This document shows positions 6,645 to 15,338 of a DNA stretch of 38,165 bases, piece after piece. Both the position numbers and the translations under genes were made by a program. Source of the DNA: CAVDHB01 sp963608705. GTDB taxonomy: Bacteria > Bacteroidota > Bacteroidia > Bacteroidales > Bacteroidaceae. The stretch's first letter is position 1, and each line of letters starts with the position of its first letter. The notes under the pieces were generated by a model. The model saw nothing but the letters and a program-made list of their open reading frames with translations. It was not told the origin of the DNA and did no database searches. The DNA lies in the NCBI GenBank assembly GCA_963608705.1, contig CAVDHB010000066.1, positions 1 through 38,165 of the forward strand, written 5' to 3'.

Positions 6645-8177
6645 ATGTACGCTCCTTTGCGCCACATGGCCAATTTCCTTATCCTTTTTAAGGAAATAGA
6701 CCGTATGAGAAAGCTGGAAAACCGCCGTCACCCTTTCTTCTACCAGAAAAGGGCGATGAAGGTTTTCGCAGGAGTGATGACTTTGTTGATCATCGCCTAT
6801 CTGTGCATGGGCGGCATACTGCTACAAGAAATACTGGCCACGGAGCATCCCTCCATGGCCTCTTACCATCTCTTCCATCAAGGGATGGTTTTCTTGTGTG
6901 TGGTGGATTTTTCCTTCCGTTTCATGGGACAAAGCACTCCGGGCATGAAGGCCAAGCCCTTCCTCCTGCTCCCTGTGCCGAGAAAAAGAATCATCGACTG
7001 CTTCCTGCTCAAAGCGGGACTGAACACCACACCCTGCATCTGGTTCGCCTTTCTGATGCCTTTCGCCTTGAAAGCTATCTTGCCTTACTACGGATGGAGC
7101 GGACTGCCGGGGTATCTGCTGGGATGGTGGCTCATGCTGACCGCAAACTCATACTTCTACCTGGCCATGCGCACCTTGATAATCCGCCGCTGGATTTGGC
7201 TGCTGCTTCCTTACGCTTTCTACACCCTGCTGCTAACTTTGGCCTTATGGCCGGAAACACCGTGGATGGCCTACGCTTTCATGTGGCTGGGTGAAGGATG
7301 GATAGAGGGAAATTTGGGAAGCTACCTCGTGCCACTGGCAATTATCACCGGTCTGTTCCGTCTGAACGAACCCCTGCAAGACCATGCCGCCTACTACGAA
7401 CTGGCTGGCACACCCCAAAAGAAGGGACGGAAAGCGAATTGGCAGCTCAACACACTGAACAGATACGGACTGACAGGCGAGTGTGTCAAGATGGAAATCA
7501 AGTCCATCCTGCGCAACCGAACGGTGAAAGTGCAATTCTGGATGGCTGTGGGCATGACTGTCCTGTTCAGTCTGCTGCTGACGTTCTCCCCGGATGTCTA
7601 CGGAACCAAGGGAAATGCGTTCTTCTGCTACTACTGCTTTTTCACCATGGCCTCTCCCCTCTTGCACACGCTGAACGTGGAGGGCAACTACATGGACGGC
7701 ATCATGACACGCAAAGGAATGCTGACGCATATTCTGCAAGGGAAATACTTCTTCAATGTGCTGATTGAAGTACTCCCCTTCCTGCTCTTGCTTCCGACCG
7801 TATGCATGGGCACTATCACCCTGCTACAGTCTGTGGCTTATTTCATGGTTACAGCGGGATTCTGCATCCCCGTCTCCATGCACTCCTCCCTGTTCACGAA
7901 CTACGCGGCACCGCTGAACAAAAAACTGACGGAAAGCAACGGAAGCAACAAAGTGGGACTTACGCTGGTCATCATGAGCCTGCTGGTGTTACTGCCCATC
8001 GGAATCGAGTTTCTGCTCACATGGCTCATCAGCCAATGGGTAGCGGACACCGTATTGATACTGGCGGGACTGACAGGCATACTGACATACAAGCGTTGGC
8101 TCTCACAGCTTTATACCCGTGTGTACGCCCGCCGGCACAATCAGATGGAGGGTTTCCGAAAAACAAGACAATCATGA
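6645..8177 (+). CDS. DUF5687 family membrane protein (ABC exporter permease partner)
   Basis: This 510-aa integral membrane protein has about ten to twelve hydrophobic segments and the N-terminal pattern ILFKEIDRMRKLENRRHPF seen in the Bacteroidota DUF5687 family. It overlaps the following ATPase gene by four bases (ATGA), so the two are translationally coupled and very likely form one ABC transporter: this protein is the permease, and the next supplies ATP hydrolysis. The substrate is unknown. The start at 6645 follows trxB closely; an in-frame ATG at 6666 (MANFLIL) is an equally reasonable start. Confidence 0.8.
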   Translation: MYAPLRHMANFLILFKEIDRMRKLENRRHPFFYQKRAMKVFAGVMTLLIIAYLCMGGILLQEILATEHPSMASYHLFHQGMVFLCVVDFSFRFMGQSTPGMKAKPFLLLPVPRKRIIDCFLLKAGLNTTPCIWFAFLMPFALKAILPYYGWSGLPGYLLGWWLMLTANSYFYLAMRTLIIRRWIWLLLPYAFYTLLLTLALWPETPWMAYAFMWLGEGWIEGNLGSYLVPLAIITGLFRLNEPLQDHAAYYELAGTPQKKGRKANWQLNTLNRYGLTGECVKMEIKSILRNRTVKVQFWMAVGMTVLFSLLLTFSPDVYGTKGNAFFCYYCFFTMASPLLHTLNVEGNYMDGIMTRKGMLTHILQGKYFFNVLIEVLPFLLLLPTVCMGTITLLQSVAYFMVTAGFCIPVSMHSSLFTNYAAPLNKKLTESNGSNKVGLTLVIMSLLVLLPIGIEFLLTWLISQWVADTVLILAGLTGILTYKRWLSQLYTRVYARRHNQMEGFRKTRQS

Positions 8178-8884
8178 CAACAGAGATACATATAGAGAAC
8201 CTGCGGAAAAGCTTCGGCACACAACTTGCCTGCGACATCCCTTCCCTGGACATCGCCAAGGGAGAGATTATCGGACTCGTGGGCAACAACGGAGCGGGAA
8301 AGACCACACTCTTCCGGCTGATGTTGGACTTGCTTCTGCCCGACGAAGGAGGGGTGTGGCTGAAAGACATACTCACCAAGGAGTCAGAAGAATGGAAAAC
8401 ATTTACCGGCGCTTATATAGACGAGAGTTTTCTCATCAACTATCTCACCCCTGAAGAGTATTTCCAACTGGAAGGACGCATCTGCGGACTGGAACCGAAA
8501 GAAGTGGAGGAAAGGCTCAAGGCTTTCAGCCACTTCATGAACGGTGAAATCATCGGACAGAAAAAACTGATACGGGAACTTTCCGCCGGAAACAGGCAGA
8601 AGACAGGCATCATGGCCGCCATGCTCGCAAGGCCGGAAATCCTCATCCTCGACGAACCATTCAACTACCTCGACCCGTCGGGACAGCTCATCATCAAGCG
8701 GATACTGACCGAATACGTGAGCCAGACCAACGCCACGGTGTTGATTTCAAGCCACAACCTGAGGCATACCACAGAACTCTGCACCCGACTGCTGCTCTTA
8801 GAGAAAGGGCGCATCTTGAAAGACGTACACAACGACCACGGAGAGGCCGTGAAAGAGATTGAACACTATTTTGAACAAGCATAA
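8174..8884 (+). CDS. ABC transporter ATP-binding protein
   Basis: This 236-aa cytoplasmic nucleotide-binding subunit has a Walker A GNNGAGKTT (37-45), an ABC signature LSAGN (136-140), a Walker B ILILDEP (156-162) and a switch histidine H194. The ATG at 8174 overlaps the stop of the DUF5687 permease gene, which fixes the start; upstream in-frame codons lie within the permease gene. It is likely the energy subunit for that permease. Its sequence resembles ABC-2 type exporters. topB begins 6 bp downstream. Confidence 0.95.
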   Translation: MTTEIHIENLRKSFGTQLACDIPSLDIAKGEIIGLVGNNGAGKTTLFRLMLDLLLPDEGGVWLKDILTKESEEWKTFTGAYIDESFLINYLTPEEYFQLEGRICGLEPKEVEERLKAFSHFMNGEIIGQKKLIRELSAGNRQKTGIMAAMLARPEILILDEPFNYLDPSGQLIIKRILTEYVSQTNATVLISSHNLRHTTELCTRLLLLEKGRILKDVHNDHGEAVKEIEHYFEQA

Positions 8885-8890
8885 CAAAGA

Positions 8891-10915
8891 ATGAGAGTCT
8901 GCATCGCCGAGAAACCCAGCGTGGCCAAGGGCATCGCACAAGTATTAGGAGCCACCACGCCACACGAGGGATATATGGAAGGAAACGGATACCAAGTCAC
9001 ATGGACATTCGGACACCTCTGCACCCTGAAATCGCCAGACGACTATACACCGTTCTGGAAAGCGTGGGCGTTGAGTTCGCTGCCCATGATTCCCGCCCGT
9101 TTCGGCATCAAGCTGATAGAAGACAAGGGAGTCAAAAAGCAGTTTGACATTATCCAGCGTCTCATGCGGAAAGCGGACGAGATTATCAACTGCGGAGATG
9201 CCGGACAGGAAGGAGAACTTATCCAGCGGTGGGTGATGCAGAAGGCTGGAGCCACTTGCCCTGTGAGGAGACTGTGGATTTCCTCGCTGACGGAAGAAGC
9301 CATCGAGGAAGGTTTCAAGGCGTTGCAACCCCAAAACGACTTCCAGGCTCTCTATGAGGCGGGACTAAGCCGCGCTATCGGCGACTGGCTCTTGGGCATG
9401 AACGCCACCCGGCTGTATACACTGAAATACGGACAGAACCGACAAGTGCTGTCCATCGGAAGAGTGCAGACTCCTACCTTGGCTCTCATCGTGAAACGGC
9501 AGGAGGAGATAGACCATTTCAAGCCGGAACCCTACTGGGTGCTGACCACTCTCTACCGCGACACGCTCTTCACAGCCGCCAAGGGAAAGTTTGAAAAAGA
9601 AGAGGAAGGCACATCGGCCTTAGAGCAAATCAAAGGAAAGGACTTCACCATCACGGACATCACGAAGAAGAAAGGACAGGAAGCGCCGCCACGCTTGTTC
9701 GACCTGACCTCCCTGCAAGTGGAGTGCAACAAGAAATATGGCTATTCCGCCGACATCACCCTGAAACTCATCCAGTCGCTCTATGAGAAGAAGTTCACCA
9801 CCTACCCGCGTGTGGATACCACTTACCTGACAGACGACATCTATCCCAAATGTCCGTCCATCCTGCAAGGCATACGCGAGCGATACGGAGCTTTCACAGA
9901 CCCCTTGGCGGGCAAGAAACTGCCCAAGAGCAAGAAAGTGTTCGACAATTCCAAGGTGACAGACCACCACGCCATCATCCCCACGGGGCAACCGCCTCGC
10001 AATCTGACGGAGATGGAGCGGAACGTGATGGACATGATAGCGGCCAGATTCATCGCCGTGTTCTATCCCAATTGCGTCTACGCCACGACCACGGTCATGG
10101 GAGAGGTGGACAAGGTGAAGTTCAAGGCTACGGGAAAGCAAATCCTCGAGGCTGGATGGAGAGTACTGTATCCGTCCAAGCAAAACGCCAAGCAGGACAA
10201 CGCCGAGGAGCAAGGAGAGAACAAAATACTGCCCGACTTCACCAAGGGAGAAAGCGGACCTCACGAGCCGAAACTCACCCAGAAATTCACCCAGCCGCCC
10301 AAACCGTATACAGAGGCTACGCTGCTAAGAGCAATGGAGACTGCCGGAAAATTGGTGGAAGACGAGACTTTGCGGGAAGCCATGAAGGAGAACGGTATCG
10401 GAAGACCCTCCACACGCGCCGCCATCATCGAGACGCTCTACAAACGGCACTATATGCGCAAGGTGAAAAAGAATCTCTTCCCTACCCCCACAGGCACAGA
10501 GTTGATAGGCTTGATTAACGAGGAACTGCTGAAAAGCGCAGAACTCACAGGACGTTGGGAAAAGAAGTTGAGGGAAATAGAACGCCGCCAATACAAGGCA
10601 GCGGACTTCATAGCCGAACTGAAACAGATGGTGGGCGAGATTGTGCAACACGTGATGGCGGACACTTCAAACCGTCATGTGGCCATTACCGTGGAACCCG
10701 AGAAGAAAGAGAAAACAAAGCGGAAGACTACCCGTAAAAGTACCGCAAAAGCCTCTCCGAAGAAGACGGAGAAAAAGGAATTGAAACCAGACGACAGTCT
10801 GATAGGGAAGCCTTGTCCCGTATGTGGGAAAGGACATATCATCAAAGGGAAAACCGCCTACGGATGCTCCGAATGGAAAAACGGATGTACCTTCCGATTG
10901 CCTTTCACCGCATGA
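8891..10915 (+). CDS. topB: DNA topoisomerase III
   Basis: This 674-aa type IA topoisomerase relaxes and decatenates DNA through a transient 5'-phosphotyrosine link. The N-terminal TOPRIM domain begins MRVCIAEKPSVAKGIAQVLGA and carries the acidic NCGDAGQEGELIQ. SIGRVQTPTLA follows, and the catalytic tyrosine is Y305 in TTYPRVDTTYL. A lysine-rich linker leads to a C-terminal four-cysteine zinc ribbon (C642, C645, C659, C666). Length is like E. coli TopB plus the zinc ribbon. Although topB genes also occur on conjugative elements, this one is embedded in the lolA-trxB run with no mobility genes, so it is probably the chromosomal copy. Confidence 0.95.
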   Translation: MRVCIAEKPSVAKGIAQVLGATTPHEGYMEGNGYQVTWTFGHLCTLKSPDDYTPFWKAWALSSLPMIPARFGIKLIEDKGVKKQFDIIQRLMRKADEIINCGDAGQEGELIQRWVMQKAGATCPVRRLWISSLTEEAIEEGFKALQPQNDFQALYEAGLSRAIGDWLLGMNATRLYTLKYGQNRQVLSIGRVQTPTLALIVKRQEEIDHFKPEPYWVLTTLYRDTLFTAAKGKFEKEEEGTSALEQIKGKDFTITDITKKKGQEAPPRLFDLTSLQVECNKKYGYSADITLKLIQSLYEKKFTTYPRVDTTYLTDDIYPKCPSILQGIRERYGAFTDPLAGKKLPKSKKVFDNSKVTDHHAIIPTGQPPRNLTEMERNVMDMIAARFIAVFYPNCVYATTTVMGEVDKVKFKATGKQILEAGWRVLYPSKQNAKQDNAEEQGENKILPDFTKGESGPHEPKLTQKFTQPPKPYTEATLLRAMETAGKLVEDETLREAMKENGIGRPSTRAAIIETLYKRHYMRKVKKNLFPTPTGTELIGLINEELLKSAELTGRWEKKLREIERRQYKAADFIAELKQMVGEIVQHVMADTSNRHVAITVEPEKKEKTKRKTTRKSTAKASPKKTEKKELKPDDSLIGKPCPVCGKGHIIKGKTAYGCSEWKNGCTFRLPFTA

Positions 10916-10933
10916 AGAGGTATTTCCCATGTA

Positions 10934-10961
10934 GTAGAGACGCGATTCATCGCGTCTCCAC
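10934..10961. repeat. REP-like palindrome, copy b
   Basis: GTAGAGACGCGATTCATCGCGTCTCCAC-type element, 28 bp, with the GTAG head on the plus strand. It lies 18 bp after topB. Confidence 0.85.
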
Positions 10962-11006
10962 ATTCACCAGCGATAATGTACGGGAAAGTAAACAGAAAGA
11001 ATAAGC

Positions 11007-11032
11007 GGAGACGCGATAAATCGCGTCTCTAC
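11007..11032. repeat. REP-like palindrome, copy c
   Basis: 26 bp, 45 bp after copy b and in inverted orientation (the GTAG head is on the minus strand). The pair resembles a BIME-like REP doublet in the topB to nusG-like gap. Confidence 0.85.
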
Positions 11033-11062
11033 GAATTGGTGTAAACAGTAAAACCAAGGAAG

Positions 11063-12100
11063 ATGAAGTGGTTCAGAATTACAGCGAAAAGAAAGGCAGA
11101 CATCGAGAAAGCGAAGAGCTTTCTTGACGCAAAAGGCTATGTCTATCATTATCTCACGCAGGTGGCGGAAGACAAGGAGGAGAATATCCGCAACCTTGTA
11201 AAACGCTTCTTCCCGCTTACCTTTCTGCTGAGGAGCGACACACCGCCCGTTTTGCCCGACTACTTGAAATGCAGGCTGACCCACACACATCAGTTCGCAT
11301 TCTATACCGAGGAAGAAGTGGAGAATACCCTGTTATTTCTGACAGCCTACCAAGGCACTTACACATTGGCCGAGAAGATTCCCTCCAATTGTATTCCACA
11401 GGCGTTGGGCACATCCGGCCATCCTTCTGCCTTGAGGGGATTCCTCTACAAAGCCACAGGACCGTTGAACCGTTTCTACATCGATTTGCTGCACACCGTG
11501 TGTCTTTTCTTCCCCGTAGCCAAGCCGCAAGAGGGCGCAAGAATCGCCACCCGATTCACCAAGAAAGAGAATCTGGAAAAACGCTGGTATATACTCCAGA
11601 CACACCACGAGAAGGAAACAATGACCTTGTTAGACAAGTGGAAAGACAGGTGCACCACCTATAATCCACACTTCTCCGTGAAGAACTCCCTGGGACAACA
11701 GCTTCAAATACCCGTGTTCAGGGGGATTGTGTTTGTCCACACCTCCATACAGACTTTAAAACAAATCGGCGAGGACTGCGGCCTGTCTCTTCTCAAGTCT
11801 TTGTGCAAGGTGAAAGACACGGAACCCTCCTCCACCCGTTATGTGCATATCGAAGACGCGCTTATAAGGAACTTCCAGTCGCTCAACGAATCGCCCCTTG
11901 TCTGCCATGAGCCTTTTGAACATAAGTCCGGCCATACGGCCATTCTCCGAAAAGAAGGACATCCGCTCAACGGACAAAAAGGCATTTTACGCAAAAAGGG
12001 AAAGGATTATTACTTAGTATTCACCCTTTCCCCCTTATGCGGCACTTTCTATCTGCCCTGTCTGAAAGTCAGTCCTTCTGATATTGAAGAAACGGCTTGA
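11063..12100 (+). CDS. NusG/UpxY-like transcription antitermination protein with extra N-terminal half
   Basis: This 345-aa protein has a NusG N-terminal-type domain in its second half. RWYILQTHHEK (174-184) through PVFRGIVFVHT is the WYxLxT...PxFxGYxFV pattern of NGN domains, followed by a KOW-like HPLNGQKGILRKKGKDYYLVF near the C-terminus. The first about 100 residues (KWFRITAKRKADIEKAKSFL) faintly repeat the NGN pattern, so the protein may be a tandem NGN. UpxY proteins of Bacteroides promote read-through of capsule operons, but no polysaccharide cluster is adjacent, so the target is unknown. A purine-rich aaggaag precedes the start. The 3' end overlaps the convergent rsmF by 32 bp. Confidence 0.7.
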   Translation: MKWFRITAKRKADIEKAKSFLDAKGYVYHYLTQVAEDKEENIRNLVKRFFPLTFLLRSDTPPVLPDYLKCRLTHTHQFAFYTEEEVENTLLFLTAYQGTYTLAEKIPSNCIPQALGTSGHPSALRGFLYKATGPLNRFYIDLLHTVCLFFPVAKPQEGARIATRFTKKENLEKRWYILQTHHEKETMTLLDKWKDRCTTYNPHFSVKNSLGQQLQIPVFRGIVFVHTSIQTLKQIGEDCGLSLLKSLCKVKDTEPSSTRYVHIEDALIRNFQSLNESPLVCHEPFEHKSGHTAILRKEGHPLNGQKGILRKKGKDYYLVFTLSPLCGTFYLPCLKVSPSDIEETA

Positions 12101-13478
12101 ACGCTTGTGGAAGATAGGAACTGCGCACCTTCCAGTTTTGCGGATAAAGCGTATTGGAACGGTTGCCCAAGTTCTTCACGAACCCTAACGGACATCCTTC
12201 CCACTCCACTAACACATATCCCTTGGGAGTGTCAGCCGACAAGGTCAACGCCTCTCCACGTAGATAAGCCATCGCTTGCGCGTAATCCAACTGGCAGGCG
12301 GGAAAAGCGTCATGATTCAAACACACGCTCAACGCCAAGGACTGCGTAGGCAGGTAATTCTTTCCTTTCACCTGCGCCACACCCACTCCTTTATGCAACA
12401 CATACAACTCCTTGTCCAACACACGGAACTCGTCAGAAAAGGCACTCGGAAGTGCGTAAATCATTCCGCTGTCCGACTGTGTAAAGATGAAATCCTGCGG
12501 ACGCTCCAAGCGATTCATCACATCTTGCGGCACCACCGCACCTTTTTCCTTTCCTTTCTTTTTCGGACGCTTGCTTTTTTTCTCCTCATGCACGCCTGGT
12601 TTCCGCAGCACAGCCAAGAAGAAGCCCTCCCCTTTTGTCTTATGCGGGAAGAAATGATAGACAGGCTCTCCGTACTCCGTGCCGTTTCCCACGATATGCC
12701 AGTCCTCTTTCACAGGCACTTCCAACGGTTCCGCACCGAAACGCTCCACAAGCCAATGTACATTTCCTTCGTCTTCCCGCTGGTTGAACGTGCAGGTGCT
12801 GTACACGAGCAAACCGCCCGGTCTGAGACACCCCCATATATCCTCCAAGATACTCCGCTGCCTTTCCTCGCAAAGCGACACATTCCGCAAACTCCATTCC
12901 TCCACCGCACGAGGGTCTTTGCGGAACATCCCCTCGCCGGAGCAAGGCACATCCGTGACAATCACATCGAAGAACTCTTTCAACGAACGGAAGTCCGCCG
13001 GAGCGTTGTGCGTGACACACACATTCGGACAGCCCCATTTCTGTATGTTCTCCGAGAGAATCTGCGCCCGCTTGGAATCAATCTCATTCGACACCAAGAG
13101 ACTCCCCTCCGGCAAGGCCGAGAGAGCCACCGTGGACTTCCCGCCGGGAGCCGCACACAAATCAAGCATTCGCACGGGTTGCTTCACAAAAGTACGCAAC
13201 ACATGAGAGAGAAACATGGAAGAAGCCTCCTGCACATAGTACAACCCCGCATGAAGAAAGGGGTCGAACGTAAAAGCCGGACGGGAAGTCAGATAACCGC
13301 CCTCCTCGCACCAAGGCACAGGAGCGACGTCCACCGTCCACTGGCTTTTCTTGAAAGGATTCAGACGGACACTGGTCACACTGTCCGCTTCTTTCGACAG
13401 GGCCTCAGCCAAGGCACACGCCTCTTTCTCGCCCCATTCCTCCGTAAGTTGTCGCATGAAATCAGCAGGTAAATTCAT
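12069..13478 (-). CDS. rsmF: 16S rRNA m5C methyltransferase, RsmF/NOL1-NOP2-Sun family
   Basis: This 469-aa SAM-dependent enzyme methylates a cytosine in rRNA. The SAM motif DLCAAPGGKS is followed by SNEIDSKRAQIL, then DVPCSGEGMFRKDP with C179 and the catalytic TCTF motif with C229. A C-terminal PUA-like region (about 390-469) includes GYVLVEWEGCPLGFVKNLG, as in RsmF. The ATG at 13478 is chosen because the promoter box at 13512-13519 places transcription start near 13505, after the longer possible starts. Target site by analogy with E. coli RsmF is C1407; this is inferred. The 3' end overlaps the opposing NusG-like gene. Confidence 0.88.
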   Translation of the reverse strand: MNLPADFMRQLTEEWGEKEACALAEALSKEADSVTSVRLNPFKKSQWTVDVAPVPWCEEGGYLTSRPAFTFDPFLHAGLYYVQEASSMFLSHVLRTFVKQPVRMLDLCAAPGGKSTVALSALPEGSLLVSNEIDSKRAQILSENIQKWGCPNVCVTHNAPADFRSLKEFFDVIVTDVPCSGEGMFRKDPRAVEEWSLRNVSLCEERQRSILEDIWGCLRPGGLLVYSTCTFNQREDEGNVHWLVERFGAEPLEVPVKEDWHIVGNGTEYGEPVYHFFPHKTKGEGFFLAVLRKPGVHEEKKSKRPKKKGKEKGAVVPQDVMNRLERPQDFIFTQSDSGMIYALPSAFSDEFRVLDKELYVLHKGVGVAQVKGKNYLPTQSLALSVCLNHDAFPACQLDYAQAMAYLRGEALTLSADTPKGYVLVEWEGCPLGFVKNLGNRSNTLYPQNWKVRSSYLPQAFKPFLQYQKD

Positions 13479-13511
13479 CGTTTTCTTTATTTTAGGAATC
13501 ATACAGGAATG

Positions 13512-13519
13512 CAAAAGTA
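13512..13519 (-). promoter_or_regulatory. Promoter of rsmF
   Basis: On the minus strand the box reads TACTTTTG (TAnnTTTG), with GTTG at 13543-13540 centred 26 bp upstream. It gives a leader of about 27 bases to the start at 13478. Confidence 0.7.
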
Positions 13520-13575
13520 AAATAAATTACAGATAACTGCAACCAAACCGGGGCTTTATTACGTCTAATACACAA

Positions 13576-14337
13576 ATGAAACAAAGATATAACGCAATGA
13601 AAAGATTACTCACCTGTGCGACACTCGCACTTGCATGCAGCCTCTCGTTACCCACCGAGGCGAAACACCATTCCCCGAACAACGGTCCAGTCACCGTCTA
13701 TTCGGATACCACGGGAAATAGTACAGCCGGCTCCACCACGTATGAGGAGGCAGACGACCAAGACCCGGATGACCGATTGGAAGACGCACTCGACAGACAC
13801 ATGGACTCCATGATGAACGCCGCATTCAACCATCCCGGAAACCAAGACGCAGAAGATACAGGCAGCTCTCAGTTCATACTGAAAGCATTGTTGATTATTT
13901 TCGGAATCCCCGCCCTGCTGATTGCCTTGATTATCTATTTCATCTACCGAAGCCGGAGAGCCAAATACGACATGCAACGGATGGCCTATGAAAAAGGCAT
14001 CTCTCCCGCCACCTCACAGGAAAAGGCTTACCAACAGAACGCCTCCTCACAAAACTATCCAGACAAACTATGGGAGAAAGGCGTGCGACAGACTTGCCTG
14101 GGCATCGGGCTTTTCATCCTGCTCTGGCTCATCTGCGACAGTTTCGCCGTCGGATGCACCGGCATTTTGGTGATGTGTATCGGTATCGGGAACATCGTCA
14201 TCGCCCGCAAACGCCGCAAGAAAGACGAGGACTTTCTGAAAGACGAAGGCGAAGAATACATCCGTGAGGAGCAGAAGCCGACAGACACCCCCTCCTCACC
14301 GGAAGAGAAAAAGGACAACCAGCAGCCAGAAGCATGA
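13576..14337 (+). CDS. DUF6249-like membrane protein
   Basis: The 253-aa protein has a signal peptide (about 8-29, cleavage near TEA), a Thr/Asp-rich exported segment (about 30-95), one membrane helix around 103-125 (ALLIIFGIPALLIALIIYFIY), a cytoplasmic stretch, two further hydrophobic segments around 175-212 and a Lys/Glu-rich tail. This layout matches the DUF6249 family of Bacteroidota membrane proteins, often found with ECF sigma genes. It overlaps the sigma gene by four bases (ATGA). It probably senses or modulates the signal for that sigma, but this is inferred from coupling. A second in-frame start exists at 13597. Confidence 0.7.
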   Translation: MKQRYNAMKRLLTCATLALACSLSLPTEAKHHSPNNGPVTVYSDTTGNSTAGSTTYEEADDQDPDDRLEDALDRHMDSMMNAAFNHPGNQDAEDTGSSQFILKALLIIFGIPALLIALIIYFIYRSRRAKYDMQRMAYEKGISPATSQEKAYQQNASSQNYPDKLWEKGVRQTCLGIGLFILLWLICDSFAVGCTGILVMCIGIGNIVIARKRRKKDEDFLKDEGEEYIREEQKPTDTPSSPEEKKDNQQPEA

Positions 14338-14882
14338 GAATTGACCAACTCAGCGACTTGTCGCTCATCACGCAGGTGAAGGTATTCAAACGCAAGCGGG
14401 CTTTCGACCAGCTTGTGCTGAAATACCAATCCACCGTCCGCACCTTCTTCCGAATGCGGACGATGGGCGACGAACCGTTGAGCGATGACCTGGCGCAAGA
14501 GACTTTCATAAAAGCATACACACAGTTGGACTCGTTCAAGGGGCTGTCAAGCTTCTCCACCTGGCTGCTGCGCATAGCCTACAATGTCTTCTACGACTAC
14601 ACCCGCCGAAAGAAGCCGACCGAAGACGTTGAGTCTTATACCGCAGACTGCCATTACCTCACCGAACAATCCGACTTCGGCATCCAGTCGGATGTCTACA
14701 AGGCGATGCAGACGCTCTCCGAAACTGAAAGAATCTGCGTGAGTCTACGCTTTATTGAAGACCAGAAGATAGAAAAGATAGTGGAAATCACAGGTCTTCC
14801 AGAAGGGAGCGTCAAGTCGCACCTGCACAGAGGGAAACAGAAACTCGTTGAATATTTAAAGAAAAACGGTTATGACAGATAA
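14334..14882 (+). CDS. ECF-type RNA polymerase sigma factor (first unit)
   Basis: This 182-aa protein has sigma region 2 (FDQLVLKYQSTVRTFF, then DDLAQETFIKAY and FSTWLLRIAYNVFYDYTRR) and region 4 (LSETERICVSLRFIEDQKIEKIVEITGLPEGSVKSHLHRGKQKL). It directs RNA polymerase to a specific promoter set. It is coupled upstream to a DUF6249-like membrane protein by a 4-base overlap and downstream to a DUF5056 protein by an 11-base overlap, so the three are made together. The downstream membrane protein is the best candidate for its regulator. Confidence 0.9.
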   Translation: MRIDQLSDLSLITQVKVFKRKRAFDQLVLKYQSTVRTFFRMRTMGDEPLSDDLAQETFIKAYTQLDSFKGLSSFSTWLLRIAYNVFYDYTRRKKPTEDVESYTADCHYLTEQSDFGIQSDVYKAMQTLSETERICVSLRFIEDQKIEKIVEITGLPEGSVKSHLHRGKQKLVEYLKKNGYDR

Positions 14883-15261
14883 GGACAACCAGTTAATACA
14901 ACACTTTTTCCAAGCACACATCAAGGAAATTCCCGATGACGGATTCACCGAGCGAGTCAGCAAAAGGCTTCCGGCCACCGCTGACCTCAAGGCTCTCTCC
15001 CGCCGCTGGACATCTATTTGTGTGGCGGCAGGGCTGTTGTTATATATATGCCTGTCGCTTTTCCACCAGCCACTCTTACCATCCTGGCAAGGGATAAACA
15101 CAGAAAAGTTGCTGCTACACATCCTGCCGTTGATACCCACCCCTCTGGATATCATCCGCTTTCTCGAAACACACACGATTACAATCTTCTGGCTGTGGAT
15201 TACCTTCATAGCCGGCACACTGAGTTGGGGATGGAAGGAATTGAAAGCGGTGGAAAACTAA
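14872..15261 (+). CDS. DUF5056-like membrane protein, putative anti-sigma partner
   Basis: The 129-aa protein has a cytoplasmic N-terminal part of about 45 residues with the pattern HIKEIPDDGFTERVSKRLP, then two or three hydrophobic helices (about 48-66, 83-93, 104-122). This resembles the DUF5056 family, which lies next to ECF sigma genes in Bacteroides. It overlaps the sigma gene by 11 bases. A short soluble N-terminus followed by membrane helices fits an anti-sigma that holds the sigma at the inner membrane; the role is inferred. Confidence 0.7.
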   Translation: MTDKDNQLIQHFFQAHIKEIPDDGFTERVSKRLPATADLKALSRRWTSICVAAGLLLYICLSLFHQPLLPSWQGINTEKLLLHILPLIPTPLDIIRFLETHTITIFWLWITFIAGTLSWGWKELKAVEN

Positions 15262-15265
15262 TCTC

Positions 15266-15300
15266 AAAAAAAGTAGAGACGCGATTAATCGCGTCTCTAC
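15266..15300 (-). terminator. REP-like palindrome d acting as terminator for the minus-strand sigma operon
   Basis: 15273-15300 is a 28-bp perfect palindrome, GTAGAGACGCGATTAATCGCGTCTCTAC type. Read on the minus strand it is followed directly by seven T (15272-15266), giving an intrinsic terminator shape for the DUF5024 operon. It lies between two convergent genes. Confidence 0.75.
15273..15300. repeat. REP-like palindrome, copy d
   Basis: This is the only fully symmetric 28-bp copy in the window; both ends read GTAG outward to inward. It lies 11 bp after the DUF5056 stop. Confidence 0.9.
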
Positions 15301-15338
15301 CCCTAATCTGATGATTCAATTGATTTCCCTGCACTGAT

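Noticed and set aside
8891..10915. topB as part of a conjugative transposon
   Set aside because: No tra, mob or integrase genes are nearby, and it is tightly joined to housekeeping genes.
12276..13472. Open frame of 398 codons antisense to rsmF
   Set aside because: The minus-strand gene has all methyltransferase motifs; the plus-strand translation is low-complexity and His/Arg-rich.
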